Of a DNA stretch of 64,000 bases, positions 50,749 to 59,659 are shown piece by piece (position 1 is the first letter of the stretch; each line of letters begins with the position of its first letter). The notes under the pieces are model-generated. The model did not search any database and was not told the DNA's origin. It was given only the letters and a program-made list of their open reading frames with translations. A program made the position numbers and the translations under genes. Source of the stretch: JACDAN01 sp963802375 (lineage in GTDB: Bacteria > Actinomycetota > Thermoleophilia > Gaiellales > Gaiellaceae); NCBI GenBank assembly GCA_963802375.1, contig CAWDIJ010000013.1, positions 124,001 to 188,000 of the forward strand. The letters are read 5' to 3'.

Positions 50749-51463
50749 GATGAATTCAGTACCTGCAGTCCACATCCACAGGTTGAATGTCCGCCGGGGT
50801 GGACGGCTCGTCCTCCCGGAGCTCTCGCTCGACATCCGCGGCGGCATCGTCAACGGCTTGCTCGGCCCGAGCGGATCCGGTAAGACGACGCTGATCCGCG
50901 CGATCGTCGGGGTGCAGATCGTCGAGAGCGGAGAGATCACCGTCCTCGGCGAGCCGGCCGGCTCGGAGGCCCTGCGCCGCCGCATCGGCTACGTCACACA
51001 GGCTCCGTCGGTCTACTCGGACCTGACGGTCCACCAGAATCTCGAGTACTTCGCTGCCATCCTCGGTGCGTCGAGCGGCGGAGTGAAAGAGGCGATCGAC
51101 GCCGTTGACCTCGGCGGCCATGCGAACCAGATGGTCCGCACCCTGTCGGGCGGCGAGACGTCGCGCGTCTCGCTCGCGGCAGCGCTGCTCGGGCATCCCG
51201 ACCTGCTCGTCCTCGACGAGCCGACAGTCGGCCTCGACCCCGTTCTCAGGCGCGATCTCTGGAACATGTTCCACGAGCTCGCGGCCCGGGGCACCACGCT
51301 GCTCGTCTCGAGCCATGTGATGGACGAGGCGGAACGGTGCGACGACCTCGTCCTTCTTCGCATGGGACGCATCGTCGCGACCGGCTCCCCGTCCGAGCTG
51401 CGTCAGGAAACCCACACCGAAGACCTCGAACAGGCCTTCCTGGCCCTCGCGGAGGCGTCATGA
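50747..51463 (+). CDS. ABC exporter ATP-binding protein
   Basis: A 238-residue ATPase of the drug/lipid exporter type (CcmA/NatA-like). GLLGPSGSGKTTLIRAIVGV is Walker A, YVTQAPSVYSDLTVHQNLEY the Q-loop, TLSGGETSRVSLAAALLGHP the signature and LLVLDEPTVGLDPVLRRDLW Walker B; SSHVMDEAERCDDLVLLRMG contains the H-loop. Start ATG 50747 or 50750 (MM). Works with the permease encoded next with an ATGA overlap, under the TetR gene's control. Confidence 0.9.
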   Translation: MMNSVPAVHIHRLNVRRGGRLVLPELSLDIRGGIVNGLLGPSGSGKTTLIRAIVGVQIVESGEITVLGEPAGSEALRRRIGYVTQAPSVYSDLTVHQNLEYFAAILGASSGGVKEAIDAVDLGGHANQMVRTLSGGETSRVSLAAALLGHPDLLVLDEPTVGLDPVLRRDLWNMFHELAARGTTLLVSSHVMDEAERCDDLVLLRMGRIVATGSPSELRQETHTEDLEQAFLALAEAS

Positions 51464-52194
51464 CCCCCCGGATCACACTTGCAACCGCCGGCCGCGTTCT
51501 CCGGCAGCTCCGCCATGACCACCGGACGCTCGCGCTGGTCATCCTCGTCCCGCCGCTCCTCTTGACGATCATGAAGTACGTCTTCTACGGACAGGAGGAG
51601 ACGTTCGACCGGATTGGTGCGCCGCTCGTCGGCATCTTCCCGTTCGTCTCGATGTTCCTGGTCACCTCGATCGCGATGCTGCGTGAACGGACGTCGGGGA
51701 CGCTCGAGCGGCTGATGTCGATGCCGCTCGCCAAGCTCGACATCCTCTTGGGCTACGGGCTCGCATTTACGCTCGTCGCTCTCGTCCAGGCGACTCTGAC
51801 CTCGATCGTCGCGTTCGGATTCCTCGGCCTCGACACGGCCGGCCCCGTCTGGCTGATCGTGGCGCTCGCCGCGGGCAACGCCCTCCTAGGGATGTCGCTC
51901 GGCCTCTTCCTCAGCGCCTTCGCGCAGACGGAATTCCAGGCAGTGCAGTTCATGCCGGCGTTCGTCCTGCCGCAGATCCTGCTCGCCGGGCTGCTGGTGC
52001 CGCGGGACAAGATGGCCGAGGTGCTCCAGTGGATCTCGAACCTGTTGCCGTTGACCTATGCATACGAGGCGCTGGTCTTGGCGACCGCGGATGACCTCGG
52101 CCGAGAGCTCGCGGTTGACGCCCTCGTCGTCGCAGGATGTGTCGTGGCCGCGCTCGTGCTCGGCGCCACGACGCTGCGTCGCCGAACGGCCTAG
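51460..52194 (+). CDS. ABC-2 type exporter permease
   Basis: A 244-residue membrane protein of the ABC2 permease family. Six hydrophobic segments; LALVILVPPLLLTIMKYVFY opens the first, RERTSGTLERLMSMPLAKLD is the cytoplasmic loop typical of these permeases, and PQILLAGLLVPRDKMAEVLQ plus WISNLLPLTYAYEALVLA the conserved end. Forms an exporter with the ATPase encoded before it. Probably drug or lipid export induced through the adjacent TetR. Confidence 0.9.
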   Translation: MTPRITLATAGRVLRQLRHDHRTLALVILVPPLLLTIMKYVFYGQEETFDRIGAPLVGIFPFVSMFLVTSIAMLRERTSGTLERLMSMPLAKLDILLGYGLAFTLVALVQATLTSIVAFGFLGLDTAGPVWLIVALAAGNALLGMSLGLFLSAFAQTEFQAVQFMPAFVLPQILLAGLLVPRDKMAEVLQWISNLLPLTYAYEALVLATADDLGRELAVDALVVAGCVVAALVLGATTLRRRTA

Positions 52195-52326
52195 GCGCGC
52201 CCGCAGCGCCGGGCCGGGCGGGAGGCTCCGGCCGAGCGACGTCGCTGCGGCCCATTGCACGAGTCGAGCCGTTCGCGGACGCACGCCGGCGGGCGGCCTG
52301 CCGCCCAGGAGCGGCGCCTTGAAGAG

Positions 52327-52478
52327 TCAGCCGTAGTCGACCAGCGCAGCGGTGTACGTGCCCAGCTCGCTCGGGTGGAACCCACCTCGCCCGTACAGCG
52401 GAGTCCCCGGCTCGCAGTGCCAGGCCCCTCCGCCAGGCGTCACCGCCGGGGAGCAGCTCCGCCTTCGCGCTGGTGGCG
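52327..52478 (-). pseudogene. C-terminal remnant of an SGNH/GDSL hydrolase
   Basis: On the minus strand one frame gives AKAELLPGGDAWRRG and, a base out of register, LYGRGGFHPSELGTYTAALV plus DYG before a TGA (52327-52329). The GxHPSxxGxYxAALV stretch is the block V of SGNH esterases. No N-terminal part is present: the permease gene ends at 52490. It is therefore a broken, frameshifted tail. The rest of the 295-base gap between the two exporter operons shows nothing else. Confidence 0.5.
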
Positions 52479-52489
52479 GCTAGCCCTCG

Positions 52490-53263
52490 CTAGCGGCCGA
52501 CCGCGCGGCGATAGCGCCACACCGACAGGACGCTGAAGACGGCGATGATCGCGAACGACCAGGCCACCGCGAGCCAGATGTCGTTGCCGGCCGGGGTCCC
52601 GACGAAGAGGGCGCGGGCGGCGTCCACCATGGTCGTGAACGGGTTGTGTTCAGCGATCGGCTGCAGCCAGTCCGGCATGGTGTCCACGGGCACGAACGCG
52701 GACGAGATGAACGTGAGCGGGAAGAGGATCGTGAAGCCGTAGGCGTTGGCGGCCTCGGGCGACGACGCCGAGAGCCCCATGAACGCGAACACCCACGAGA
52801 ACGCATATCCGATCAGCAGTAGGAGCGCCATGCCGGCCACGATTTCGGGAAAGCTCGTCGCGAAGCGGAAGCCGACGATGATCCCGACCGCGAACATGAT
52901 CACGAGCTGGATCACGTTCGTTCCGACGTCGGCGAGGATCCGACCGGCGATCACGGCCGGACCCCACATCGGCAGCGACCGGAACCTGTCGATCAGGCCT
53001 TTCTTCAGATCTTCAGAGAGCCCGAGCGCGGTCACGAAGCCGCCGAAGACCATTGACTGGACGATGATCCCCGGTATCAGGAAGTCCACATAGTCCAGGT
53101 CGCCGGTATCGATCGCGCCGCCGAACACGTAGACGAACAGCAGCACGAACATGATCGGCTGGATCGTGAAACCGACCAGCAGGTCGGGCTGGCGCGGGAT
53201 CCGCTTCAGGCTTCGCTTGGCGAGCACCAGCGTGTCTCCGATCGCGTACTGGACCGCCGTCAT
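52490..53263 (-). CDS. ABC-2 type exporter permease (DrrB-like)
   Basis: A 257-residue permease. AKRSLKRIPRQPDLLVGFTI plus QPIMFVLLFVYVFGGAI is the DrrB-type start, RFRSLPMWGPAVIAGRILAD the coupling loop, and FPLTFISSAFVPVDTMPDWL plus QPIAEHNPFTTMVDAARAL the conserved tail. In Streptomyces peucetius DrrAB exports daunorubicin; here the cargo is unknown. ATG 53263 overlaps the ATPase stop. Confidence 0.92.
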   Translation of the reverse strand: MTAVQYAIGDTLVLAKRSLKRIPRQPDLLVGFTIQPIMFVLLFVYVFGGAIDTGDLDYVDFLIPGIIVQSMVFGGFVTALGLSEDLKKGLIDRFRSLPMWGPAVIAGRILADVGTNVIQLVIMFAVGIIVGFRFATSFPEIVAGMALLLLIGYAFSWVFAFMGLSASSPEAANAYGFTILFPLTFISSAFVPVDTMPDWLQPIAEHNPFTTMVDAARALFVGTPAGNDIWLAVAWSFAIIAVFSVLSVWRYRRAVGR

Positions 53264-54240
53264 CGCCGCTCCGCCTCCGCGGGCTCTTCTTCGTCATGCT
53301 CGACCGCTCTGCCCGTCAGCCGCAGGAAGACGTCGTCGAGCGTCGGTCGCCGCACCGCGATGTCGTCGATGGTCAGCCCTGCGTCGTCGAGCCGGCGCAC
53401 CGCGTCCGCGATCGCTCCGCTTCGCTCGCGGAGGGGAACGCTGATCACACCGTTCTCGGCCGACGGCGACTCGCTGGCGATCGGGGCGAGCACGGGGATC
53501 GCCTCCTCGCCACGATGGCCGTCGCAGAGATGGACCTCGAGGCGATCGCCGCCCACCTGCGCCTTCAGCGCGTCCGGCGTGCCTTCCGCAATCACGAGCC
53601 CCTGGTCGATGACCGCGATCCGCTCAGCCAGGCGGTCGGCCTCGTCGAGGTACTGCGTCGTCAGCAGGACGGTCGTCCCGCCGGCGACGAGTGCCTCCAT
53701 CGCGTCCCAGAGCCCGATGCGGCTGCGGATGTCGAGCCCCGTCGTGGGCTCGTCGAGGAAGAGGACCGGCGGGCGGGCGACGAGCGCCGCCGCGAGGTCG
53801 AGGCGACGCCGCATCCCTCCCGAGTAGGTGCGGACGAGCCGGCCTCCGGCCTCCGTGAGGTCGAAGTCGGCCAGAAGCTCGTCGGCCCGCGCCTTGGCAG
53901 CCCGGCGGCGCAAGTGGTAGAGGCGGCCGACCATCTCGAGGTTCTCCCAGCCAGTCAGGTTCTCGTCGACGGCCGCGTACTGGCCGGCGAGGCCGATGCT
54001 CTCGCGCACCTTGGCCGGTTCCCGCGTCACGTCGAAGCCCGCGACTGAGGCGCTGCCCTCGTCCGGCAAGAGGAGCGTGGTCAGGATTCGCACGGCGGTC
54101 GTCTTCCCGGCGCCGTTGGGGCCGAGGAGCCCAAAGACGCGTCCCGCTTCGACCCTGAGGTCGATCCCGCGGAGCGCCTCGACCTTGCCGTAGCTCTTGC
54201 GGAGGCCGTGAGTCTCGACTGCGACGGCGGCAGCAGCCAC
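53260..54240 (-). CDS. ABC exporter ATP-binding protein (DrrA-like)
   Basis: A 326-residue ATPase. FGLLGPNGAGKTTAVRILTT (Walker A), SIGLAGQYAAVDENLTGWEN (Q-loop), TYSGGMRRRLDLAAALVARP (signature), VLFLDEPTTGLDIRSRIGLW (Walker B) and a C-terminal DrrA-specific domain ending RPTLDDVFLRLTG. GTG 54240 is preceded on the minus strand by TAGCGT (54252-54247), 6 bases away, so it is probably leaderless. Divergent to an NAD-binding protein gene. Confidence 0.92.
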   Translation of the reverse strand: MAAAAVAVETHGLRKSYGKVEALRGIDLRVEAGRVFGLLGPNGAGKTTAVRILTTLLLPDEGSASVAGFDVTREPAKVRESIGLAGQYAAVDENLTGWENLEMVGRLYHLRRRAAKARADELLADFDLTEAGGRLVRTYSGGMRRRLDLAAALVARPPVLFLDEPTTGLDIRSRIGLWDAMEALVAGGTTVLLTTQYLDEADRLAERIAVIDQGLVIAEGTPDALKAQVGGDRLEVHLCDGHRGEEAIPVLAPIASESPSAENGVISVPLRERSGAIADAVRRLDDAGLTIDDIAVRRPTLDDVFLRLTGRAVEHDEEEPAEAERR

Positions 54241-54300
54241 GCAATCACGCTACCTGCTCGCGGGTGGGCCGACGACGTTCCGCCGGACTACGCTCGCTCC

Positions 54301-54888
54301 GTGCGGATCTTCCTGGCGGGCGCGACCGGTGTCATCGGAGTGCGGCTCGTCCCGCTTCTCGTCGACGCCGGTCACGCCGTTGCGGGGATGACGCGCTCAC
54401 CGGGCAAGGCCGGCCTGCTCGTGGAGCTCGGGGCCGAGCCCGTGGTTTGCGACGTCTTCGATGCTGGGGGCCTCGTGAAAGCGGTGACGGCGTTTCGGCC
54501 GGGTGTGGTCATGCACCAGTTGACCGAACTGCCGGACGATCCCGCTCGGATCGACGAGACGGCCGCCCTCAATGCGCGCATTCGGCGAGAAGGAACGAGC
54601 AACCTCCTCGCGGCGGCGCGTGCGGCGGGCGCTCCGCAGCTCATCGCGCAAAGCGTCGCGTGGCAGCCCTCGGGGGACGGCGGCGCGTCGATCGCGGATC
54701 ACGAAGGCCTGGTGCTCGCAAGCGGCGGCGTCGTCCTCCGCTACGGGCGGTTCTACGGGCCCGGAACGTACTACGAGCGGAAGCTGCCAGAGCATCCGCG
54801 GGTTCACGTCGACGACGCGGCCCGCCGCACCGTTGCGGCGCTCGGCTCCGAACCCGGAATCCTGACCATCGCGGACAGCGAGAGCTAG
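54301..54888 (+). CDS. NAD-dependent epimerase/dehydratase-like protein
   Basis: A 195-residue, truncated extended-SDR protein. VRIFLAGATGVIGVRLVPLL is the GxxGxxG cofactor motif, ARAAGAPQLIAQSVAW the strand with catalytic Ser, and YGRFYGPGTYYERKLPEHPR the substrate loop; the Tyr of YxxxK is not evident where expected, so it may only bind NAD(P) (NmrA-like). About 100 residues shorter than typical epimerases. GTG 54301 with TACGCT (54289-54294) 6 bases before it, a leaderless start. Convergent to the cupin gene. Confidence 0.78.
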   Translation: MRIFLAGATGVIGVRLVPLLVDAGHAVAGMTRSPGKAGLLVELGAEPVVCDVFDAGGLVKAVTAFRPGVVMHQLTELPDDPARIDETAALNARIRREGTSNLLAAARAAGAPQLIAQSVAWQPSGDGGASIADHEGLVLASGGVVLRYGRFYGPGTYYERKLPEHPRVHVDDAARRTVAALGSEPGILTIADSES

Positions 54889-54901
54889 GCGGCCCGGACG
54901 A

Positions 54902-55471
54902 TCACGAGCTGCCCTTCGCGAGCGCCGGACCGGGTGCCAACGTCGGGCGGTAGCCGAGCGCACTGCCCAGCGGCGCCGCCATAGCGAGCAGCGCCCGCTG
55001 CACGGCGGCAGGCGGGAAGGGAAGGCGGACAGTGTCGAAGTGAGCCTTCGCGATCACGGCGAGGCGGAGCGGGTTCGGTAGTCCCTTTCGGTTCGTCTTG
55101 CCCTGCGCGGCGAGCGTGAACATCGTCTCGATCAGTGATTCGAACCCGAGCGCCGGAGTGACCTCGCACAGGAACCGGGCCTCCTGCTCGCCCGCGTTCC
55201 AGAAGCGATGCGGCGTGCGCGGCGGCACCACGGCGACGTCGCGCGGCCCGGCCAGCAACTCTCCCTCGCCGATCTGGAGACCCAGCAGGCCCTCGATGAC
55301 CTCGAAGCGCTCGGTCTGATGGGGATGCACGTGCGTTGCGGCAACGAAGCCGTGCGGACGGACGATCGTCTCGACGAGCACCGAGTCGCCGTTCGTCTGC
55401 GCGGACGTGCGGTGGAAGACCAGTACCTCGCCCGTCACCGGGTTTTCGAGTGTGTCGCCTGGGCGGATCAT
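54902..55471 (-). CDS. Cupin-domain protein
   Basis: A 189-residue cupin. THVHPHQTERFEVIEGLLGL is the metal-binding motif with His, His and Glu, and TPHRFWNAGEQEARFLCEVT the second motif with its His; a ~60-residue helical C-terminus (LRLAVIAKAHFDTVRLPFPP) follows, as in a common actinobacterial cupin family of unknown activity. The leader contains a hairpin whose right arm covers the GAGGAG ribosome binding site before ATG 55471. Confidence 0.82.
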   Translation of the reverse strand: MIRPGDTLENPVTGEVLVFHRTSAQTNGDSVLVETIVRPHGFVAATHVHPHQTERFEVIEGLLGLQIGEGELLAGPRDVAVVPPRTPHRFWNAGEQEARFLCEVTPALGFESLIETMFTLAAQGKTNRKGLPNPLRLAVIAKAHFDTVRLPFPPAAVQRALLAMAAPLGSALGYRPTLAPGPALAKGSS

Positions 55472-55478
55472 CGTTTCT

Positions 55479-55502
55479 CCTCTCGTCGGTTTGGTCGAGA
55501 GG
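55479..55502 (-). promoter_or_regulatory. Leader hairpin masking the cupin ribosome binding site
   Basis: On the minus strand CCTCTCG (55502-55496) and CGAGAGG (55485-55479) pair around a 10-base loop; the second arm contains GAGAGG and is followed by AGAAACG and ATG 55471. The stem would hide the ribosome binding site, a possible translational switch. Confidence 0.45.
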
Positions 55503-55597
55503 ACAGGCTGCGCGCCGGGATGTGGCGTCGTCGTCGCCCGCAGGGTTGATCCTTCGCGTCCTGCCGGCGGAGGATTCGTGTCCTCCCGCGGGTCGAT

Positions 55598-56278
55598 TCA
55601 GGTGGCGCCGGTCTTGGGCCCGGGCCGGATGAGCCCGGTCTCGTACGCGAGGATCACGGCCTGCACGCGGTCGCGGAGGCCGAGCTTCATCAGGATCCGC
55701 TTCACGTGGGTCTTGACCGTTGATTCCTCGATCACGAACGACTCGGCGATCTCGCGGTTCGAGAGACCGCGTCCGATCAGCTCGAGCACCTCGCGCTCGC
55801 GCGGGGTGAGCTTCTCGAGCCTGGCGCCCGATAGCCCTGCTACCGGCTGCGTCGCCATTCGGTCGATCACCCGCCGTGTCACGGACGGCGAGAGCAGCGA
55901 GTCGCCCTCGGCGACCGCATGGATGGCGGAGATCAGCTCTTCGGGCGTCGTCCGCTTGAGGAGGAAGCCGGACGCTCCGGCGCTGAGGGCGTCGAAGATG
56001 TAGTCGTCGTCCTCGAAGGTCGTGAGCACGACCACCTTGACGTCGACCGAGCCAGCCAGCACGTCGCGCGTTGCGGAGATGCCGTCCACTCCGGGCATGC
56101 GGATGTCCATCAGCACAACGTGGGGTTGCGTCTCGCGGACGCGGTCGAGCGCCTCGCCGCCGTCTCCGGCTTCGCCGGCAACCTCGATGGTGTCGTCGCT
56201 CGAGAGAACCGAGCGCAGTCCTGCGCGCATGAGGTCGTCGTCGTCGACGAGCAGGACGCGCACGCGGTCGTCGGTCAT
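55598..56278 (-). CDS. NarL/LiaR-type response regulator
   Basis: A 226-residue two-component regulator. RVLLVDDDDLMRAGLRSVLS starts the receiver domain; PHVVLMDIRMPGVDGISATR holds the phospho-acceptor Asp, VVVLTTFEDDDYIFDALSAG the switch Thr and GFLLKRTTPEELISAI the conserved Lys. LEKLTPREREVLELIGRGLS plus NREIAESFVIEESTVKTHVK is the LuxR-type helix-turn-helix. ATG 56278 overlaps the kinase stop (ATGA), so they form a pair. Probably regulates the adjacent divergent MMPL transporter. Confidence 0.93.
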   Translation of the reverse strand: MTDDRVRVLLVDDDDLMRAGLRSVLSSDDTIEVAGEAGDGGEALDRVRETQPHVVLMDIRMPGVDGISATRDVLAGSVDVKVVVLTTFEDDDYIFDALSAGASGFLLKRTTPEELISAIHAVAEGDSLLSPSVTRRVIDRMATQPVAGLSGARLEKLTPREREVLELIGRGLSNREIAESFVIEESTVKTHVKRILMKLGLRDRVQAVILAYETGLIRPGPKTGAT

Positions 56279-57420
56279 CGCTGCTCACCGGCGCCGCACG
56301 GCAAGCGCGCGCGTACGCGAAAGCGCCCATTCGTCGACTCGTACTCGACGCTTCCGCCCAGCAGCGACGCCCGCTCGCGCATCCCGACAATCCCGTGCCC
56401 GGCTGCGGCGGGCCCGTCGCGACGTGCGGGATTGTCCACCTGGATCTCGAGCTCGTCGTCGTCGTATGCCAGCGTGACATCGGCGCGTCCGGCGCCGTGC
56501 CGGAGGGCGTTCGTAAGGGACTCCTGGAGGATGCGGTAGGCGGCCTGGTCGGTGGCTGGTGGCAGGGCTCGGCGGTCGCCGCTCACCTCGAGGTCCACCT
56601 CGAGGCCGGCATCGCGGTGCCGCTTCACGAGTGCGTCCAGTGCTGCGAGGCCGATGGGGCTCTGCGCGCGGTCCTCGTCGTCCCGCAGCGCGCCGACCAG
56701 CTGGTCGATCTCGCCCAATGTCTCTCGGGCGAGGGTCTCGATCGTCGCGAGCGCTTCGCGAGAGCGAGCCGGATCCTTCTCGGCGAGGAGCCGCGCGGCG
56801 CCGGCGTGCACGAGGATGACGTTGATCGCGTGCCCCGCGGAGTCGTGGAGGTCCCGCGCGATCCGGGTTCGTTCCTCGGCGGCCGCTAGGCGTCGCTCGC
56901 GCGCGGTGTCGCGTTCAGCCTGACGCGCGCGCTCCTCGAGGTTCGCGACGCGCTCTCGCCGCAATCGGACGCGGTCCCCGACCACCCAGGCGCCGCCCCA
57001 GACCAGTGCCCCGAAGAGGGCCGGGACGACCGGGAACTGATCGCGGCCATAGCCGGCCGCGACGACGTGGACGATGAAGAAGAACGCGATGACGGACGCT
57101 GTCAGCCGGCCGCCCTCTCTCGAGCGAGCTCCGTAGAGACCGACGAAGAAGAGGGCGACCATGGGGCCGATCGGCGGCCCGGGCTGGTACTCGAGTGCGT
57201 TGATCGCGGCGCTCGCCGTCGCTGCCGCCGCGAATGCAGCGAGCGGCGCCGACCGGCGCGCAAGCAGCGGGAGCGAAGCGAGAGCGGCGAGAACCACGCC
57301 GAGTGCGTCGAGGCTCCGGGCGTCGGGGTCATTCGAGACGCCGCCGCTGGCGAGCGTCGCGACCGTCAGCGCGAAGACGCCGAGCGCGATCCCGATATCG
57401 ATCGCGCGTTCCCTGCGCAT
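56275..57420 (-). CDS. Two-component sensor histidine kinase (HisKA_3)
   Basis: A 381-residue kinase. Four or five N-terminal membrane helices (IDIGIALGVFALTVATLASG, LPLLARRSAPLAAFAAAATA and others) make the sensor, without an extracellular domain. EERTRIARDLHDSAGHAINV contains the phosphorylated His of the HisKA_3 domain; ILQESLTNALRHGAGRADVT and GHGIVGMRERASLLGGSVEY are the ATP-binding N and G boxes. ATG 57420 is chosen because TACGCT lies 6 bases upstream on the minus strand (57432-57427). Partner of the response regulator. Confidence 0.92.
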   Translation of the reverse strand: MRRERAIDIGIALGVFALTVATLASGGVSNDPDARSLDALGVVLAALASLPLLARRSAPLAAFAAAATASAAINALEYQPGPPIGPMVALFFVGLYGARSREGGRLTASVIAFFFIVHVVAAGYGRDQFPVVPALFGALVWGGAWVVGDRVRLRRERVANLEERARQAERDTARERRLAAAEERTRIARDLHDSAGHAINVILVHAGAARLLAEKDPARSREALATIETLARETLGEIDQLVGALRDDEDRAQSPIGLAALDALVKRHRDAGLEVDLEVSGDRRALPPATDQAAYRILQESLTNALRHGAGRADVTLAYDDDELEIQVDNPARRDGPAAAGHGIVGMRERASLLGGSVEYESTNGRFRVRARLPCGAGEQR

Positions 57421-57445
57421 ATGTCGAGCGTAGCGGGGGTTTCGT

Positions 57446-57461
57446 ACCACCAGTGGGTGGT
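57446..57461. promoter_or_regulatory. Inverted repeat between kinase and MMPL genes
   Basis: ACCACC (57446-57451) and GGTGGT (57456-57461) are perfect arms around AGTG, 26 bases upstream of the kinase start and about 85 bases upstream of the MMPL start. A likely binding site for the adjacent LuxR-type response regulator, but no sequence consensus was checked. Confidence 0.4.
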
Positions 57462-57544
57462 CTCAGTCCTCCTCAGGGGGTATGCCGAATGTCATCCCGC
57501 CGGGCGTTGTGGCAGAGCAGACGCCGCTTCTAGCGTCGGCGCCA

Positions 57545-59659
57545 ATGACTTCTTCACAAGCCACATCCCGTCTCGAACGTCTTGCTGACCTGACCTACCG
57601 GCGCCGCTGGCGCGTCGTTATCGCGTGGATCGCGATCCTCGCGGCCACCGTCGTCGTCGTCCCGCAGCTCGCGGGCGAGTACGGCGGCGAGTTCGGCACG
57701 CCGGGCAGCGAGAGCAAGGCCACCGCCGACTTGCTCGAGAAGCACTTCGCCGGCAGCTCCGGCGAGACCGTCAACGTCGTCTGGGAGGCGCCCGCCGGCG
57801 CTCGCCAGGCGCAGGATCGGATCGACCGGCTGCTGGCCGAGGCCGAGCGTGTCGATGGCGTCGCAGGCGCCTCGGAGCCGCGCTACTCACGCGACGGCAC
57901 GATTGGGCTCGTCCAGCTCCGCCTCGAACGCAGCGCGATGGACCTCGAGACCTCGTCCGGCACCCGGCTGATCGACCTGGCCGAGGATTCCTCTGGCGAC
58001 GGGCTTCGCGTCGAGGTCGGGGGCAGCCTGATCCAGTCGGCCCAGGAGGGCCAGCCGCCCGAGCTCATGGGCCTGCTCGCAGCCGCCGTTGTCCTGCTGA
58101 TCGCCTTCGGCTCGGTCGTCGCGGCCGGGCTGCCGCTGCTCGTTGCGATCTTCGGCCTCGGCATCTCCGCGAGCCTGATCGGGATCGTCGCCCTCCTCGT
58201 CGACACTCCGGACTTCGCGCCTGCCGTCGCCGGGCTCATCGGGATCGGCGTCGGGATCGATTACGCGCTGCTGATCCTCACGCGGTTCCGAACGGCGATG
58301 CTCCACGGAGCCGACGAGCGCGTTGCGCTCGCGGAGGCGGTCACGACCGCCGGCCGCAGCGTGATCGTCGCGGGCGGGACGGTGATGATCTCGCTGCTCG
58401 GGCTGTCCTTCATGGGCGTCTCGTTCCTGTACGGGGTCGCGATCTCCGCGAGCCTTGCGGTGCTGGTGGTCGTCCTCGCCTCGATCACGCTGCTCCCTGC
58501 ACTGCTCGCGATCGCCGGACGGCGGGTCGACCGCCTCCGGATCCCCGGCCTCGGCCGCTCGCTTCGAACAGGCGACGCCACGCTCGCCACTCGCTGGAGC
58601 CGCCTGGTCCAGCGCCGAGCCGGGATCGCGGCAGCGCTAGGCGCGACCTTGTTGATCCTGCTGACTCTGCCCGTGCTCGGACTGCGCTACGGCTTCCCCG
58701 ACGAGGGGAACGATCCGGATGAGTCGTCGACTCGCGCGGCATACGGGCTCGTGAGCCGCGGCTTCGGTCCGGGTTCGACGGGGCCGCTGCTCGTCGCATC
58801 CGAAGAGACGTCCGGGCTGGAGGCGCTCGCCGACCGCGTGCGCCGCGAGGAGGGCGTGTCCTTCGTCACCCCGATCCGCACCAGCCCGGACGGCGAGGCG
58901 ACGGTGTTCTCCGTCATGCCGGCCACGTCGCCGCAGGACGCCGACACCGCCGACCTCGTCGGTCGGCTCCGCGACCTGGCACCGCAAGGTGTCTACGTCG
59001 GCGGCCTGACCGCGGCCTTCGTCGATCAGAGCGACTACGTCTCGGGTCGGATCCCGCTCTTCATCGCCGGTGTCGTCGGGCTGTCGTTCGTTCTGCTGCT
59101 GCTCGCCTTCCGCGCGCCGCTGATCGCGCTCAAGGCGGGCGTGATGAACCTCCTTTCAGTCGGTGCGGCCTACGGCGTCGTCGCCCTCGCCGCCGAGGGA
59201 GGCTGGTTCGGCAGCCTGCTCGGCGTCGACACGGACACGCCGGTCCCGCCGTTCATCCCCGTGATGATGTTCGCCGTCCTCTTCGGTCTCTCGATGGACT
59301 ACGAGGTCTTCCTGCTCTCGCGGATCCGCGAGGAGTACCAGCGCACGGGCGAGACCCACAGCGCGGTCTCGGACGGCCTGGCAAAGACTGCCCGCGTGAT
59401 CACCGCGGCCGCCGCGATCATGGTCGTCGTCTTCCTCGCCTTCATCTTCAGCACCGAGGTCTTCCTCAAGCTGATGGGCGTCGGGATGGCGACGGCGATC
59501 CTCGTGGACGCGACGATCGTCCGGATGGTGCTCGTTCCGGCCGTCATGCAGCTGCTCGGGCCCGCCAACTGGTGGACGCCCCGTTGGCTCGACCGGGTCC
59601 TGCCGCGACTCGACGGCGAGCCGGCCCGAGTTCCCGCGACTGCGGGTGAAAGGGGGTGA
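57545..59659 (+). CDS. MMPL/RND-family transporter
   Basis: A 704-residue membrane transporter with 12 helices and two large extracellular domains. RLADLTYRRRWRVVIAWIAI opens the first helix; GLIGIGVGIDYALLILTRFR and MFAVLFGLSMDYEVFLLSRI are the paired MMPL motifs (GxxxDY) of the SSD-like core. It resembles actinobacterial MMPL proteins exporting lipids or drugs. ATG 57545 matches the family start; TAGCGT (57531-57536) lies 8 bases before it. Divergent from the two-component system that likely controls it and coupled to a SHOCT gene. Confidence 0.92.
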   Translation: MTSSQATSRLERLADLTYRRRWRVVIAWIAILAATVVVVPQLAGEYGGEFGTPGSESKATADLLEKHFAGSSGETVNVVWEAPAGARQAQDRIDRLLAEAERVDGVAGASEPRYSRDGTIGLVQLRLERSAMDLETSSGTRLIDLAEDSSGDGLRVEVGGSLIQSAQEGQPPELMGLLAAAVVLLIAFGSVVAAGLPLLVAIFGLGISASLIGIVALLVDTPDFAPAVAGLIGIGVGIDYALLILTRFRTAMLHGADERVALAEAVTTAGRSVIVAGGTVMISLLGLSFMGVSFLYGVAISASLAVLVVVLASITLLPALLAIAGRRVDRLRIPGLGRSLRTGDATLATRWSRLVQRRAGIAAALGATLLILLTLPVLGLRYGFPDEGNDPDESSTRAAYGLVSRGFGPGSTGPLLVASEETSGLEALADRVRREEGVSFVTPIRTSPDGEATVFSVMPATSPQDADTADLVGRLRDLAPQGVYVGGLTAAFVDQSDYVSGRIPLFIAGVVGLSFVLLLLAFRAPLIALKAGVMNLLSVGAAYGVVALAAEGGWFGSLLGVDTDTPVPPFIPVMMFAVLFGLSMDYEVFLLSRIREEYQRTGETHSAVSDGLAKTARVITAAAAIMVVVFLAFIFSTEVFLKLMGVGMATAILVDATIVRMVLVPAVMQLLGPANWWTPRWLDRVLPRLDGEPARVPATAGERG

